A stretch of DNA of 64,000 nt from contig NZ_JAHSTV010000007.1 of NCBI RefSeq assembly GCF_019145235.1, forward strand, positions 349,981-413,980. The letters run 5' to 3'. The notes beneath the pieces were generated by a model. The model saw nothing but the letters and a program-made list of their open reading frames with translations, was not told the origin of the DNA and searched no databases. The first letter of the stretch is position 1. Every line of letters starts with the position of its first letter. This document shows, one piece after another, positions 61,918 through 64,000 of the stretch. Both the position numbers and the translations under genes were made by a program. Source of the DNA: Pseudomonas farris (lineage in GTDB: Bacteria; Pseudomonadota; Gammaproteobacteria; Pseudomonadales; Pseudomonadaceae).

Positions 61918-63810
61918 TTAGACGTGAGGGTCGCCCGGTGCTTTGCTCGGCACGGCGTATTGCGGCTTCAGGTGACCGTCCTGATCAAGTAGCCAGGCAT
62001 CCATGATCTGCCGCACCACAGGACCGGCGACTCGGCCGCCGGCCTCGCCGTTTTCGATCATCACCGAGATGACAATCTTCGGATGTTCGGCCGGGGCAAA
62101 ACCGACGAACAAGGCGTTGTCGCGGTTACGCTCCAGGGTTTTCGCCCGGTTGTAGCGCTCACCCTGTTTGATCGCCACCACTTGCGCGGTCCCACTCTTG
62201 CCGGCGATGCGGTACTGAGCCCCCACCGCTGCCGCTCGGGCAATCCCGCGAGCATCGTGCATCACCATCTGCATGCCGTGGTTGACCTGCTCCCAGTCAC
62301 GCGGATCCTTGAGGAGGATGTTCGGCATCGGATGCTCGTCCACCGGCGCTACGCCATCCACCGTTTTGGCCAGGTGTGGTCGGTTCCATACACCTTTGTT
62401 GGCGATCAGTGCAGTCGCTTGGGCCAACTGCAGCGGCGTGACCTGCATGTAACCCTGGCCGATGCCGAGGATCACTGTCTCGCCAGGGAACCACGGCTGA
62501 CGGCGCGTGGCGCGTTTCCAGGCCTGGGATGGCATTAACCCCGCAGACTCTTCGAACATGTCCAGTGAGACCTTCTCGCCGAGGCCGAACATCGCCATGT
62601 AGTCGTGCAGACGGTCGATGCCCAGCTTGTGCGCCAGATCGTAAAAGTAGGTGTCGTTGGAGCGCATGATCGCCGCGTCCATGTCCACCCAGCCATCGCC
62701 ACTGTGGTTCCAGTTACGGTATTTATGATCGAAATCCGGTAGCTGGTAATAACCCGGATCGAAGACGCGGGTCTGCGGGGTGACCACCCCGGCGTCGAGG
62801 CCGGCGATCGCCACTTCCGGCTTGATGGTCGAACCCGGCGCGTAGAGCCCACGCAGCACACGATTGAACAGCGGCCGGTCGATGGAATCGTGCAGCGCCG
62901 CGTACTCCTTGAAGCTGATGCCCGTCACGAACATGTTCGGGTCGAAGCTTGGCTTACTGACCATGGCCAGCACTTCACCAGTCGAGGGATCGAGAGCAAC
63001 CACCGAGCCACGGCGATCGCCCAACGCCTCCTCGGCAGCTTCCTGAAGTTTGACGTCGAGGCTCAATACGATGTTTTTGCCGGGGACCGGATCGGTGTGT
63101 TTGAGCACTCGCAGCACGCGACCCTGGGCGTTGGTCTCGACTTCTTCATACCCCACATGACCGTGCAACTCGGGCTCGTAGAATTTCTCGATGCCGGTCT
63201 TGCCGATGGATTGGGTGGCACGGTACTCCACCGTATCCAGGGCTTTGGATTCTTTCTCGTTGATGCGGCCGACGTAGCCGATCGAGTGTGCGAAGTGTGC
63301 ACCCATCGGGTAGTGGCGAACGAACTGTGGTTCTACGTCGATCCCTGGCAAACGGAATTCGTTGACTGCCAACACCGCGATTTGTTCTTCGCTGAGTTCG
63401 TAGAACAAGGTGACGGGCACGAAGGGGTGTCGAGCCTGCTTCATCGCCTTGTCGAACAGCGTGCGGTCTTCAGCCGGCAGGTGCAGGAGGTTGACCACCT
63501 CATCCAGCTCTTCTTTGACGTCGGAGGCGCGTTCGCGGGTGATGGTCAGGTTGAAACTGGGCCGGTTGTCCGCCAGTAGCACGCCGTTGCGGTCGTAGAT
63601 CAACCCGCGGGTAGGGGCGATCGGCAATACGTGTACGCGGTTGTTTTCGGAGATCGTCGAGTGGTAGTCATACTCGACCACCTGCAGAACATACAGCCGC
63701 ACCACCAGCGCGCAGGTAATAGCAACGACGAACAAGGCGCAGGCCATCAGTCTTTTATTGACCAGGCGCGTCTCTTTTTCGTGGTCCTTGATTGGTATTG
63801 GTTCAGGCAT
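61918..63810 (-). CDS. mrdA: Penicillin-binding protein 2 (peptidoglycan D,D-transpeptidase)
   Basis: A 630-aa class-B PBP. I start it at the ATG ending at 63810 (MPEPIPIKDHEKETRLVNKR), followed by a membrane anchor at about residues 22-40. The dimerisation domain covers about 60-220, with the transpeptidase domain after it: active-site Ser in GSTIKPEVA, SxN in RSNDTYFY, KTG-type box KSGTAQ. PBP2 makes lateral-wall peptidoglycan with RodA. No rodA or other shape gene is adjacent, so this may be the second PBP2 paralogue some pseudomonads carry rather than the canonical mrdA. Confidence 0.87.
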   Translation of the reverse strand: MPEPIPIKDHEKETRLVNKRLMACALFVVAITCALVVRLYVLQVVEYDYHSTISENNRVHVLPIAPTRGLIYDRNGVLLADNRPSFNLTITRERASDVKEELDEVVNLLHLPAEDRTLFDKAMKQARHPFVPVTLFYELSEEQIAVLAVNEFRLPGIDVEPQFVRHYPMGAHFAHSIGYVGRINEKESKALDTVEYRATQSIGKTGIEKFYEPELHGHVGYEEVETNAQGRVLRVLKHTDPVPGKNIVLSLDVKLQEAAEEALGDRRGSVVALDPSTGEVLAMVSKPSFDPNMFVTGISFKEYAALHDSIDRPLFNRVLRGLYAPGSTIKPEVAIAGLDAGVVTPQTRVFDPGYYQLPDFDHKYRNWNHSGDGWVDMDAAIMRSNDTYFYDLAHKLGIDRLHDYMAMFGLGEKVSLDMFEESAGLMPSQAWKRATRRQPWFPGETVILGIGQGYMQVTPLQLAQATALIANKGVWNRPHLAKTVDGVAPVDEHPMPNILLKDPRDWEQVNHGMQMVMHDARGIARAAAVGAQYRIAGKSGTAQVVAIKQGERYNRAKTLERNRDNALFVGFAPAEHPKIVISVMIENGEAGGRVAGPVVRQIMDAWLLDQDGHLKPQYAVPSKAPGDPHV

Positions 63811-64000
63811 TTCTGCAGCGGCTCTTTGACTGTAGAGGAGGCCGATTCGTAGGCTTGAAATCAGTCCGTTAAAAAACGAGCTGCACCATACCAAAAACGG
63901 CGTGGTTACTTTAGCGTCCGTTCCACCGAAACTTCATGAACAATGCAGCTATTACCTGGGATAGCCTCCACGACACTTTCCTGCGGACAAAACAAAACCC
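63811..64000. other. No gene recognised at the right end
   Basis: The last 190 bases hold the leader of the PBP2 gene and sequence without a supported coding frame. The final aaaacaaaaccc may be the edge of a terminator continuing outside the window. Confidence 0.4.

Noticed and set aside
1..64000. CRISPR arrays, tRNA/rRNA genes, integrases or transposases
   Set aside because: None was seen. The dispersed repeats are REP doublets without regular spacers.

Overview
The window is a high-GC chromosomal segment from a fluorescent Pseudomonas, most likely of the P. fluorescens group. The evidence is a nearly complete pyoverdine locus, Pseudomonas-type REP doublets (tgtgggagcgggcttgctcgcg and relatives), Pseudomonas-restricted small families (DUF1652, DUF6124) and a tandem pair of RsmX-like small RNAs. 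No species is assigned.

Left part (1-46358) is pyoverdine export, maturation, peptide assembly and uptake. It starts inside pvdT, followed by opmQ (PvdRT-OpmQ efflux), convergent with pvdP (periplasmic tyrosinase). pvdP is divergent from pvdM-pvdN-pvdO-pvdE and a 1381-aa C-A-T-TE synthetase that reads as Thr-activating. Facing it on the minus strand are three overlapping NRPS genes (46358 down to 17213), a strong terminator, and fpvA, the ferripyoverdine receptor. The NRPS organisation read by eye is C-A-T-E-C-A-T-E-C-A-T | C-A-T-C-A-T-E-C-A-T-C-bH | I-A-T, with C-A-T-TE on the other strand. The specificity codes suggest a side chain of Ala-like(D), Lys/Orn-like(D), Ala-like, Gly, Ser(D), Ala-like, beta-hydroxy-Asp, Thr, after the chromophore tripeptide normally made by PvdL (not in the window). 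The aspartate module is split between two proteins: its condensation domain and Fe(II)/2-oxoglutarate hydroxylase end one gene, and a condensation-like interface domain with A and T forms the next.

Middle part (46602-48617): pvdG (type II thioesterase) is divergent from a GTG-started gene joining an SCP2-like lipid-binding domain to a JmjC/cupin_8 hydroxylase domain. A perfect PvdS-type iron-starvation box (TAAAT-N16-CGT) precedes the latter, so it looks like an undescribed pyoverdine-regulon member. Other boxes precede pvdP, pvdM and pvdG, and a weaker one precedes the first large NRPS gene.

Right part (48618-64000) is ordinary accessory and housekeeping content: a GH15 glucoamylase/trehalase-like enzyme, a DUF6124 protein with a structured leader, a hypothetical protein, an alpha/beta hydrolase, a GlxA-type regulator divergent from an isonitrile-hydratase-like gene, a three-gene SDR operon divergent from an AraC regulator, the tandem rsmX-like sRNAs, an SRPBCC protein, an in-frame fusion of ADP-ribosylglycohydrolase with a GFA domain, a LprI-like periplasmic protein, a DUF1652 protein and a penicillin-binding protein 2. 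REP doublets sit in most of the larger gene-free gaps. No tRNA, rRNA, CRISPR array, transposase or prophage gene was seen.
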